Shown piece by piece: positions 44,162 to 51,627 of a stretch of 64,000 nt of DNA. The notes under the pieces were generated by a model. That model saw nothing but the letters and a program-made list of their open reading frames with translations, was not told the DNA's origin and did no database searches. The number at the start of each line of letters is the position of its first letter. Position 1 is the stretch's first letter. The DNA is taken from assembly GCA_947177685.1 (NCBI GenBank), contig CAMWVE010000001.1, positions 62,001-126,000 of the forward strand, read 5' to 3'. The position numbers and the translations under genes are program-made. This stretch comes from an uncultured Porphyromonadaceae bacterium (lineage in GTDB: Bacteria > Bacteroidota > Bacteroidia > Bacteroidales > Muribaculaceae).

Positions 44162-45226
44162 TTGAAATCCCTTAATTTTTCATATAAGGAACTCTCGAGA
44201 GCCAAATTGTTCCTGATAATGGGAGTAGTGTTGATTCATTGCAATCTGAGCAATGATACCATTTTATCACCGGGTAATATGACGGGAATCGAGATTGTAG
44301 AATTGATTTCCAAGTATCTGTGCAGTTGTTGTGTCCCCTCTTTTTTTATCATTTCCGGCTTCCTTTTTTTCAGAAATGTCCCCAAGGATAGTGGAATTGG
44401 AGATTTTTTTCCACTTTACATAAGGAAATTGAAGTCGCGGGCGCATACTCTTATTATCCCATATTTGCTTTGGAATATTATAGGTATGATGGCGCTTTTG
44501 TTCAAATGTTATTTTTTCAATCTCAACTCATTAGGTGTAATTGTCGATGGAAGTATCCAATGGGGAAATTTCTTCAGAGGGTTCCTTTATCTCGAAAACG
44601 GATTGCCGTATGATTTCCCTTTATGGTTCATCAGGAATCTGATAGGCTATGTTCTCATCTCCCCGATTTTTTTTATCTGTGCTCGAAAAACCCCTGCTTT
44701 CCTAATATCTTTCACTATTTTGATACTCCTATGTCACTTCTCCATGGATATCGATTTTTGTTTGCTCTCATTCTTTCTTATCGGGAGTTATCTCGGTCTA
44801 CACAAAAAATGTTACGTTATCATCAAGAAGAGTTCTTTAGGATTTAGTGCCGTAGTCTTGTGGATCGGCTTGTCCGTATTGAGATTACGCTTATCTGCGA
44901 CAGAATTTGACGGCAATGTTATTCTTTCATTTCTTTCTAACTTGGCTGGTTGTCTGGGAGTGATTTGGGTCAGTGATAAATTTATTCGAAGTCAAGCATT
45001 AAATTCGCAATCCATTTTTTTTATATATGCAGTTCATGGACTATATTGTTCTCAGGTCAGAAGGATTATGATCTCATTAATAGGTAGTGATAGTACGCCT
45101 CGGATCTTAATATCCTACGTTGCAACTTTTATATTTTTGGTATCTTCGTCATTGATTGTCTACTATCTTTTGAAAAATCTTACGCCGCGCCTTGTCGGAC
45201 TACTTGCCGGGGGAAGATCATACTGA
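44162..45226 (+). CDS. Membrane acyltransferase family 3 (OafA/WecH-like)
   Basis: A 354-residue polytopic protein with about ten hydrophobic segments. It starts at TTG (LKSLNFSYKELSRAKLF), with a stop shortly upstream in the same frame. The family 3 features are an N-terminal RAKLFLIMGVVLIHCN with the conserved histidine, FFIISGFLFF, IPYLLWNI and the late FIYAVHGL. Such enzymes O-acetylate sugars of surface polysaccharides or lipids using cytoplasmic acetyl-CoA. It is the first gene after the tRNA-Ser repeats, is AT-richer than the upstream core genes, and has no recognisable promoter; it is probably acquired. Confidence 0.8.
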   Translation: MKSLNFSYKELSRAKLFLIMGVVLIHCNLSNDTILSPGNMTGIEIVELISKYLCSCCVPSFFIISGFLFFRNVPKDSGIGDFFPLYIRKLKSRAHTLIIPYLLWNIIGMMALLFKCYFFNLNSLGVIVDGSIQWGNFFRGFLYLENGLPYDFPLWFIRNLIGYVLISPIFFICARKTPAFLISFTILILLCHFSMDIDFCLLSFFLIGSYLGLHKKCYVIIKKSSLGFSAVVLWIGLSVLRLRLSATEFDGNVILSFLSNLAGCLGVIWVSDKFIRSQALNSQSIFFIYAVHGLYCSQVRRIMISLIGSDSTPRILISYVATFIFLVSSSLIVYYLLKNLTPRLVGLLAGGRSY

Positions 45227-45240
45227 TCCGACATATTCTC

Positions 45241-45627
45241 ATGCTTGTTTGTTTTTTTGAATGTTTCCTTTATCCTCTTACATCCTACCAGATGGAAGGT
45301 GATCAGCGTGTACGCATCCTCGGCAACAGAATTGTCCCGGCAGGTGTGATTTTCACAATGAACGCCGATCCAAGTTCGTATGAGATGATGAACTATTGCG
45401 CGACGCTCGGCACAACCACAGCCAACTTGCAATACGTTCTGGGTTATGCAGAGCAGTATAACAGTTATATGACCCTTCAGTTTAAGGATTATTCTGCGAT
45501 GAATGCGAATATGTTTGATGCGGATGCAAGGATGTATCGGCATCAGACCCAGTTCCCTATCGACGAACAGAATTGCCATGAGATGGGAAAGAGACTTGTA
45601 GCAAAAGCAACGGAACTTAATAGTTAA
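45241..45627 (+). pseudogene. C-terminal remnant of a flavodoxin-family oxidoreductase
   Basis: 128 codons. The protein matches the C-terminal half of Bacteroidales flavodoxin/NADPH-dependent FMN reductase-like proteins (LYPLTSYQ, VPAGVIFTMNADPSSYEMMN, FPIDEQNCHEMGKRLV). The N-terminal FMN-binding half, expected to add about 80-100 residues with a GSPR- or T-x-T-type loop, is missing. Only 14 bp separate it from the acyltransferase stop. So the gene was probably truncated when the acyltransferase segment was inserted or by deletion. Whether the remnant is translated is unknown. Confidence 0.65.
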
Positions 45628-45931
45628 TATTAACATCTGAATATTCAAAATCAAAAAAACGGATTTCTTGTTAGGACAGATAATATTCCTTTATGGGATA
45701 GATTTAATCTGTTTCTTACAAGCGATTTCCCGTTTCATTCAATATGTCTAAGGAAGTTATATCCCTGTTCCCTCACCTCCTTTGATTGTTTCCTCAACGA
45801 ATTTAGTCTAACATCCTTAACTCCTTTATCGTGACCCATCTCTTTGTCCTTTTTATATGCGTTTCAAAAATTATTTATGAATTAGTGATTTTCTTAAAGA
45901 TATTTGTTACCTTTATGTAAAGACAAATAAT
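45628..45931. other. Gene-free stretch upstream of the AraC gene
   Basis: About 300 bp without a convincing ORF. A -7-like TACCTTTA lies at 45908-45915, 16 bases before the AraC start. Nothing else stands out. Confidence 0.5.
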
Positions 45932-46825
45932 TTGGATGAGATGAAAGATTATATAGCAACCCTCAAATTCAGCAAAAGCGAATGTGGCGTTGATTTTATG
46001 ATTAACACCGCCGATGAGACCGAAAAGCGTGCGTGGTTTGATGTAAATGAAAGATATGTCACTGATTTCTTTGAGTTTTTTCTCTTTCATAAGGCGCAGG
46101 GGTATATGCTTCTTGACGGGCTAAGAATCAACCTCCATGATAATACCCTTCTGATAATCACACCCGGACAAAGACAGGAATGGCACGTTGAAATTGACAA
46201 AATGAAGTATAACTTTCTTGTCTTTCAGGAAAACTTCATGGAGCCATTCATTGCCGACCGATACCTGATGTTCAAGCTGTTGTTCTGTTATCAGCATGAT
46301 CTTCCTCAATACTTCGCCATCACCCGGGAAGAAGCAGACACACTCCTGTCCATCATGTCAAAGATGAAGAGCGAACTCAGGAATCCCATCGCTGACAGTT
46401 ATCAGTTTATCGTTGCATACAATTATGAGTTTCTGCTTACACTTAACCGCATGTTTGCTGTGAAATTCGGACTGGAGCAAAGAATCCACGTCAATAATAT
46501 CGCATTTCAGTACAAGGAGCTTCTTGAAAGTCATATCCGGGAATATAATCGTGTTAAGGATTATGCGAAATTACTCGGAATTAGCAGGGTCGCACTCAAC
46601 GCGGCTGTGGATATGGAATTTGGAGTCACTGCCATACATCTCCTTAAGCAGCGACAACTGAAAGAAATAAAGGATTGCCTTCTCTTTGAAAATCGTTCAC
46701 CTAAGGAAATTGCCTCTATCTTTGGATTTTCCGCTGCCAGTCACCTGATGCGTTTCTTCAAAAAGCAGACAGGACAGACAATCGGAGGATTTATCAAGCT
46801 GATGAAGGAGAATGGACATGAATGA
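45932..46825 (+). CDS. AraC family transcriptional regulator
   Basis: A 297-residue protein. The N-terminal cupin-like sensing part (LLDGLRINLHDNTLLIITPGQ) is followed by the C-terminal AraC/XylS double HTH at about residues 195-290 (RVKDYAKLLGISRVALNAAV, then RSPKEIASIFGFSAASHLMRFFKKQTGQT). It is the family's usual length. The next genes encode two Sir2-like proteins. The intervening DNA has three TCAAAAGGG repeats, two of them 20 bp apart, the spacing AraC proteins favour. It is therefore a good candidate local regulator of that pair. An alternative start exists at 45941. Confidence 0.88.
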   Translation: MDEMKDYIATLKFSKSECGVDFMINTADETEKRAWFDVNERYVTDFFEFFLFHKAQGYMLLDGLRINLHDNTLLIITPGQRQEWHVEIDKMKYNFLVFQENFMEPFIADRYLMFKLLFCYQHDLPQYFAITREEADTLLSIMSKMKSELRNPIADSYQFIVAYNYEFLLTLNRMFAVKFGLEQRIHVNNIAFQYKELLESHIREYNRVKDYAKLLGISRVALNAAVDMEFGVTAIHLLKQRQLKEIKDCLLFENRSPKEIASIFGFSAASHLMRFFKKQTGQTIGGFIKLMKENGHE

Positions 46826-46836
46826 GAATATATTTT

Positions 46837-46931
46837 TCAAAAGGGTAAATCTTTTATCAAAAGGGTATGATATTTAGCTGAAATCACTCATCATCAGGCA
46901 TGGTTTTTGTGTTTTATTTTTCAAAAGGGCA
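46837..46931 (+). promoter_or_regulatory. Direct repeats upstream of the Sir2 pair (candidate AraC operator)
   Basis: TCAAAAGGGTA occurs at 46837-46847 and 46857-46867, exactly 20 bp apart, and TCAAAAGGGCA at 46921-46931. Each is preceded by a T-rich block (TTTT), and copies 1 and 3 share ATTTTTCAAAAGGG. The third copy ends 38 bp before the first sirtuin start. Confidence 0.6.
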
Positions 46932-46969
46932 ATTTACCGAAAAACGAAAAATAATTGAGAGGAAAAACA

Positions 46970-47872
46970 ATGACTGATAAAGAAAAAATAGAACTCCTCC
47001 GGGAGAAAATCAATCAAGCCGATGCTATCGTTGTGGGTACCGCATCCGGTATGTCAGCTGCGGGAGGTCTCAGATTCTACTATCAAGACGATGATGATTT
47101 TAAGAAAATCGCCGGGGGACTTCGTGAAAAGTATGGTGTGGATAACCTATTCAATGCCTATTACGATCCACGGCTGACCAATGGCGAGCACTGGGCACTG
47201 TTGCTGCGTCAGATCAAGTGTCTTTATGAGATTGAGACACCGGAGGTTTACCACGAACTGGCTGAAATCATCAAAGGTAAGAATTACTATATTGTGACCA
47301 CCAACCAAGACGCAATGCTGTATCGCGTGTTTCCTGCAGATAAAATCACCCGTCTACAGGGAGATGTACGCTATTTCCAATGTAAGAACCGCTGCCATGA
47401 CAAAATTTACTACAATAAGGAGATGGTCTATGACCTCAATGGAAAAATTGAGGGAGACAGCCTCCCTGAGAAATATATCCCTAAGTGCCCGTATTGCGGT
47501 GGAGAGATGATTGACTGGGTGCGCTCTCCGCGTTTCCTACAGGGGAAGGAATATGAGCGTGAATATGCCCGCTATATGAATTTCCTACGGGCAAACATGA
47601 ACAAAAAAGTGTTGTTCCTTGAATTAGGAGTGGGTATGATGACCCCAATGTTTATTAAGGAGCCGTTCATGAACATGGTCTACCAGTTCCCTGATGCCTT
47701 CTATGTGACTGTAAATCCCAAACACGCTATTATCCCGAAAGAAATAGCGACCAAAAGTCTTGACATACATGATGACATCGCCTTTGTGCTTAAGGAAGTG
47801 CTTGGCAAGTCCACAGTGCACCTCAAAAGGGATGATAAGGAAAATATATTTGATTCAGAAAGGATATATTGA
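46970..47872 (+). CDS. Sir2-family protein, class M (macrodomain-linked)-like, catalytic His replaced by Gln
   Basis: With the start at 46970 (after GAGAGG) the protein has 300 residues; the TTG at 46955 is rejected. The sirtuin Rossmann fold opens with AIVVGTASGMSAAGG. TTNQD (residues 110-114) matches the NAD-binding TQNxD. The usual catalytic histidine (xHG) is Gln130 in RLQG. A zinc ribbon is present: Cys138, Cys142, Cys173 and Cys176. A Gln at this site is known from class M sirtuins, which act as ADP-ribosyltransferases rather than deacetylases, so transferase or signalling activity is more likely than deacetylation. No macrodomain, GcvH-like or lipoate ligase gene is in the window. Confidence 0.75.
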   Translation: MTDKEKIELLREKINQADAIVVGTASGMSAAGGLRFYYQDDDDFKKIAGGLREKYGVDNLFNAYYDPRLTNGEHWALLLRQIKCLYEIETPEVYHELAEIIKGKNYYIVTTNQDAMLYRVFPADKITRLQGDVRYFQCKNRCHDKIYYNKEMVYDLNGKIEGDSLPEKYIPKCPYCGGEMIDWVRSPRFLQGKEYEREYARYMNFLRANMNKKVLFLELGVGMMTPMFIKEPFMNMVYQFPDAFYVTVNPKHAIIPKEIATKSLDIHDDIAFVLKEVLGKSTVHLKRDDKENIFDSERIY

Positions 47873-47998
47873 AATGGCAGATATTAAATTAAGGCGTTGT
47901 GGACAGTTTCAAGCTGTACATACCGGTAACTTCTCAAGGTATTAAATAACAACGCAGTATGAATGTAGGCTATATACATTTACAAAAATGATTTAATT

Positions 47999-48697
47999 AT
48001 GAAAAACGAGATTGCAAAAGCTAAGATTGCATTGAAAAATGCAGATGCCATACTCATAGGTGCAAGCAATGGGCTCTCAATCTCCGAGGGCTATAATATA
48101 TTCGCTGATAATGAGATGTTTCGCCGTCAATTCGGTGATTTCCGCGAACGTTACGGAATTCGTTCGGTACTTGATGGGGTATTCGCCAAACATTTGTCTC
48201 AAGAGGACTATAAGCAGTATACCCATAGGCTTGTACGCCTATGGGTAGATGATTATACACCATCGGAGGTGATAACTGACCTTCGGAACCTAGTCGGGGA
48301 GATACCTTGTTTCGTACTTACGACAAATGCCGATGAGCATCTGGAAAAAGCCGGTTTCCCTGCCGAAGAGGTTTGGGAAATCGAGGGAACTTTCCGACAG
48401 ACGCGTGACGCAATGTTGCCTGAGAACAAACAGGCTGAACTGAACGAATTTCTCAAAGAGTATGGAAACCGCAATCTTGTAATCCTTGAACTTGGGGTAG
48501 GATCGCGCAACCGCATAATCAAATTGCCACTGATGCAACTTGCATTGCGGGAGCCGAACGCTACATATATTACCCTTAATCTTCCCCACGAGATTTATAT
48601 TCCTTCTGAGATAGCCGGAAAGTCTATAGCACTTCCGGGAGACATAGCGGACACTTTGCGGAAATTATCAGAGTGCCCGAATAATCAAACAACATGA
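47999..48697 (+). CDS. Sir2-like fold protein lacking catalytic His and zinc ribbon
   Basis: A 232-residue paralogue of the preceding sirtuin. The NAD-binding core is recognisable: AILIGASNGLSISEGYN, TTNADEHLEKAG (from residue 108), LVILELGVGSRNRII and the late PSEIAGKSIALPGDIA. The zinc-binding cysteine module is deleted. The catalytic-His position is Glu129 (EIEG). It may bind NAD or ADP-ribose without sirtuin chemistry, or act as a partner of the first protein. It lies 126 bp after the first sirtuin gene. A 57-codon ORF overlaps its stop as ATGA. Confidence 0.7.
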   Translation: MKNEIAKAKIALKNADAILIGASNGLSISEGYNIFADNEMFRRQFGDFRERYGIRSVLDGVFAKHLSQEDYKQYTHRLVRLWVDDYTPSEVITDLRNLVGEIPCFVLTTNADEHLEKAGFPAEEVWEIEGTFRQTRDAMLPENKQAELNEFLKEYGNRNLVILELGVGSRNRIIKLPLMQLALREPNATYITLNLPHEIYIPSEIAGKSIALPGDIADTLRKLSECPNNQTT

Positions 48698-48867
48698 CCG
48701 GCGAATATCTAAAATGCTGCTTCATTGCCCGCTATGCTTTCGTCCTGAACACTCCTCAAACCGAAAGCCATAGTCAAGAGACAAAAAAGAAAATGAGACT
48801 GAATAAGATGTATCCCAAGGCGGTCAATGCGTCAGACTTTTCAAGCTTCCGCCGGACTACCTATTGA
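48694..48867 (+). CDS. Small hypothetical protein (57 residues), coupled to the Sir2-like gene
   Basis: The ORF starts at an ATGA overlap with the second Sir2-like stop and ends at 48867. The protein (MTGEYLKCCFIARYAFVLNT, ending FSSFRRTTY) is unlike any family I recognise. The N-terminal 20 residues are mildly hydrophobic and the rest is basic. It may be a genuine small protein, a degraded gene end, or chance; the overlap is the only positive evidence. Confidence 0.3.
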   Translation: MTGEYLKCCFIARYAFVLNTPQTESHSQETKKKMRLNKMYPKAVNASDFSSFRRTTY

Positions 48868-48894
48868 ATTATACAAAATAAAATAACAACTGAT

Positions 48895-49758
48895 ATGAAA
48901 AAAACTTTTTTTATCGTTCTCGGGGTTCTTGCTCTGCTGATGTGCGACTCATGTACAAAAAACAGAGTGCAAGAACAGAGAGGTGCTGACACAGTACAAT
49001 TAATACGCAACGCGACACTCAAAATCGATTATGCCGGGCAGACCATACTGGTGGATCCTCTCTTTTCGGAAAAAGGGGAGCTTTAGTCAATACTCGGTGT
49101 GAACAAGAATCCTACCGTCCACCTCACCATACCTGTCGGGGAGATAATGAAAAATGTTGATTTCGCACTGGGCACCCACAGTCATTTCGATCATTTCGAC
49201 CGCCCTGCATCACAGGCGCTTGCCGATAGTATAAAGATGTATATTCAACCGTCAGATTCGGTAGCTTTTGAAAACGAATATGGATTCAAAAATACAGAGG
49301 TGATAAACGATAGCCTTGAAATAGATGGAATAACCATAATCCGCACGAGCGGTATCCACGGACGGGGTCAGATAGGTGAGATAATGGGAGCGGTATCGGG
49401 CTTCATCCTGAAAGTCGATGACAATCCTACGGTCTATATAGTGGGTGACTGCCTCTATACGACCGAGATTAAGAAGAATATCGAGAAATATCGTCCGGAA
49501 TGGATCATCATAAACTCGGGCGGAGCGATAGGACTACCGTTGTCCATCGAGGACGGAAGTGTAATAATGAACGAGAAGGATGTGGTGGAAATGATAGAGC
49601 AATCACCGGAATACTGCCGTTTTATTGCAGTGCACATGGACGCCATCGACCATTGCCAGACCACACGAAGCATACTTCGCAATGAAGCTGACCGGGCAGG
49701 AATTGCGGCTGATAAACTGATAATCCCTGCCGACGGTGAAATAATAACTCTAAACTGA
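48895..49758 (+). pseudogene. MBL-fold metal-dependent hydrolase lipoprotein, interrupted by an in-frame TAG
   Basis: Residues 1-63 give a lipoprotein signal (LLMCDSC) and the start of a metallo-beta-lactamase fold (IRNATLKIDYAGQTILVDPL). Translation then meets TAG at 49084-49086. The same frame continues directly with SILGVNKNPTVHL and the metal-binding GTHSHFDHFD, and VGDCLY follows, through to 49758. A single substitution (for example from CAG or TTG) explains the break. The fold resembles UlaG-like hydrolases. A GTG at 49099 could start a shorter product keeping HxHxDH but lacking the signal and first strands. I call it a pseudogene unless readthrough or reinitiation occurs. Confidence 0.8.
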
Positions 49759-49765
49759 ACGAATC

Positions 49766-50695
49766 ATGTCAAAGGAACACAATCACAGCCACAGTCATCA
49801 CCTGCACCATCACCATCACAAGATCGAGACCATCAACAAGATAATGATATGGGCTATTGTCATTAACCTGCTCTATGTGGCAATAGAGGCAGGGGTGGGT
49901 CTATACGGAGATTCCCTTGGACTGATGTCAGACGCAGGACATAATCTCGGCGACGTATTCTCGCTCGTGCTCACCATGATAGGATTCAAGCTTGCTCATG
50001 CAGCAGCCAACCATAAGTTTACATACGGCTATCAGAAATCAACCATTCTGATAGCTCTGCTTAACGCAGTCATACTGCTCGTAGCCGTGGGCGTCATCAT
50101 AATTGAGAGTATCCGGAAGATACAGCATCCAGAACCTATTGACGGTGCCTTGGTCAGCTGGACAGCAGGTATAGGTATTATTGTAAACGGGATCACAGCG
50201 TGGATGCTCATGAAAGATCAGAAACACGACTTAAACATCCGAGGTGCATTCCTACACATGGCGGCGGATACCCTTGTTTCTCTTGGTGTAGTCATTGCCG
50301 GTATAATAATATCGTTTACCGGATTCGTGTTGATTGATCCGATTATCTCACTTGTAATCGCTGCTATCATTCTTGTATCAACATGGCACATGCTCCATGA
50401 AAGTCTCAGTCTTTCAATTGATGGAGTTCCGGAGGATATCGATATAGAAAAATTAGAAACTGATATTGAAAGTATTTCCCATGTAAAGTCAATCCACCAT
50501 ATTCATGTATGGGCGTTGAGTACAACACTGAACGCTATGACAGTACATGTTGTTATCGATAGCAGAGACTTTGAGGATGAGACTCTCTCTGCCATAAAAG
50601 AGGTAGCACACAATTTCGGAATCAATCACCCCACTATCCAATTTGAAACTACATCATGTGGAAATTCTTCGCTCTACGAGACTCCGGTACAGTGA
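49766..50695 (+). CDS. Cation diffusion facilitator (zinc exporter, CzcD/ZitB-like)
   Basis: A 309-residue CDF protein. A His-rich N-terminus (about 10 His in the first 18 residues) is followed by six transmembrane helices. The transport site is intact: SDAGHNLGD in TM2 (His59/Asp63) and HMAADTLVS in TM5. The cytoplasmic C-terminal domain shows HIHVWAL. It exports Zn2+ (or Co/Cd) from the cytoplasm by proton antiport. It lies 7 bp after the broken MBL gene and ends at a convergent terminator. Confidence 0.92.
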   Translation: MSKEHNHSHSHHLHHHHHKIETINKIMIWAIVINLLYVAIEAGVGLYGDSLGLMSDAGHNLGDVFSLVLTMIGFKLAHAAANHKFTYGYQKSTILIALLNAVILLVAVGVIIIESIRKIQHPEPIDGALVSWTAGIGIIVNGITAWMLMKDQKHDLNIRGAFLHMAADTLVSLGVVIAGIIISFTGFVLIDPIISLVIAAIILVSTWHMLHESLSLSIDGVPEDIDIEKLETDIESISHVKSIHHIHVWALSTTLNAMTVHVVIDSRDFEDETLSAIKEVAHNFGINHPTIQFETTSCGNSSLYETPVQ

Positions 50696-50741
50696 AAATG
50701 AGGTACAGGTCTGAGATGCTATGAGGATATACAGGCTAAAA

Positions 50742-50775
50742 AGGGTGTGCCAAAATTTGCATTTTGACACACCCT
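50742..50775. terminator. Bidirectional terminator between the CDF gene and the VOC gene
   Basis: A 15-bp stem with one mismatch (50742-50756 with 50761-50775) around TTGC. It lies between two convergent genes. Confidence 0.8.
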
Positions 50776-50779
50776 CCGT

Positions 50780-51184
50780 TCATTTTGAAATGACTGTTTT
50801 ATCTTTCGTAAAATTCAATTGGCTGACCGTCAGGGTCCTGAAAAAAACGAATCGTTTGCCGGTGTAACCGTCTGTGCGGATATCCTCGTGACTTACTCCT
50901 TTTGAATCCAGTTCCTGAACTGCTGTATCTATGTCATCAACTTCAAATGCCAAGTGGCGGAGTCCTGTAGCTTCAGGCTGACTAACTCTCTGCGGGGGAT
51001 TGGGAAATGAGAATAGTTCAATAACGTAATCACCGTTGAGGGCTAAATCAGTTTTATACGAATCACGTTCGGCACGATAATTTTCTGCTTTTACGGTTAG
51101 CCCCAGAACTTCGGTGTAGAATTTAAGGCTCCGGGCATAGTCAGATGCTATGATAGCAATATGGTGAACTTTATTAAGTTTCAT
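50780..51184 (-). pseudogene. VOC (glyoxalase I-like, YaeR/SMU1112c type) gene, frameshifted near its end
   Basis: 134 residues are read. Up to RTDGYTGKRFVFF the protein matches the GloA-like metalloprotein family (KVHHIAIIASDYARSLKFY, GLRHLAFEVDDIDTAV). It then changes to RTLTVSQLNFTKDK. One extra T in the T7 tract (A7 at 50841-50847 on the plus strand) would restore QDPDGQPIEFYER and a stop at 50799. That restored tail is the normal ending and includes the last metal-ligand glutamate. The reading is therefore either a frameshift mutation, a slippage-prone tract, or an assembly or sequencing error. It lies 39 bp after the WbuC gene on the same strand. Confidence 0.7.
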
Positions 51185-51223
51185 TTTCTGATTTTTTGAA
51201 TTTGGAACCCGTGCATTTCTTGA

Positions 51224-51610
51224 TCATAACATATCCTCTGGTTGGAGCGGCGCGTACGGACCATCCTTGACTTCAAATATAGCAGATGGTTCAATTATTT
51301 CAATACCATGCCATTGTCCTATGGGAATGTGAACACCATAGTTGCCGATGTGTGGATCAAGAAGATGTCGGTCTATTTCTTCGGCTGCATCATTATAAAA
51401 GATTACATACATTTTGCCGCGAACCAAAATGTAGCTTTCGGCTGTATGATTATGCCGATGAATAGGAATAACAGTCCCGGGCAGTAAGACGTTTATTAGT
51501 CGCTGCGCCTTGGCATCAAGAGATTCATGCAGATTAAAGTTCATTCGCAGACGCGGACTCTGTGATGCATTTTCTTCAACCGTATCTATGAGTTTATCGT
51601 CTATTATCAT
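51224..51610 (-). CDS. WbuC family cupin-fold metalloprotein
   Basis: A 128-residue single cupin. The metal-binding set is IPIHRHNHTAESY (His51, His53, His55, Glu58) plus a later GQWHGIEI. The family is found at the ends of O-antigen and capsule loci; its reaction is not established. It is the last clear gene of the minus-strand polysaccharide cluster, 17 bp after a GT4 gene, which fits that role. Confidence 0.82.
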   Translation of the reverse strand: MIIDDKLIDTVEENASQSPRLRMNFNLHESLDAKAQRLINVLLPGTVIPIHRHNHTAESYILVRGKMYVIFYNDAAEEIDRHLLDPHIGNYGVHIPIGQWHGIEIIEPSAIFEVKDGPYAPLQPEDML

Positions 51611-51627
51611 TGGTGAGTTTTTGCGGT

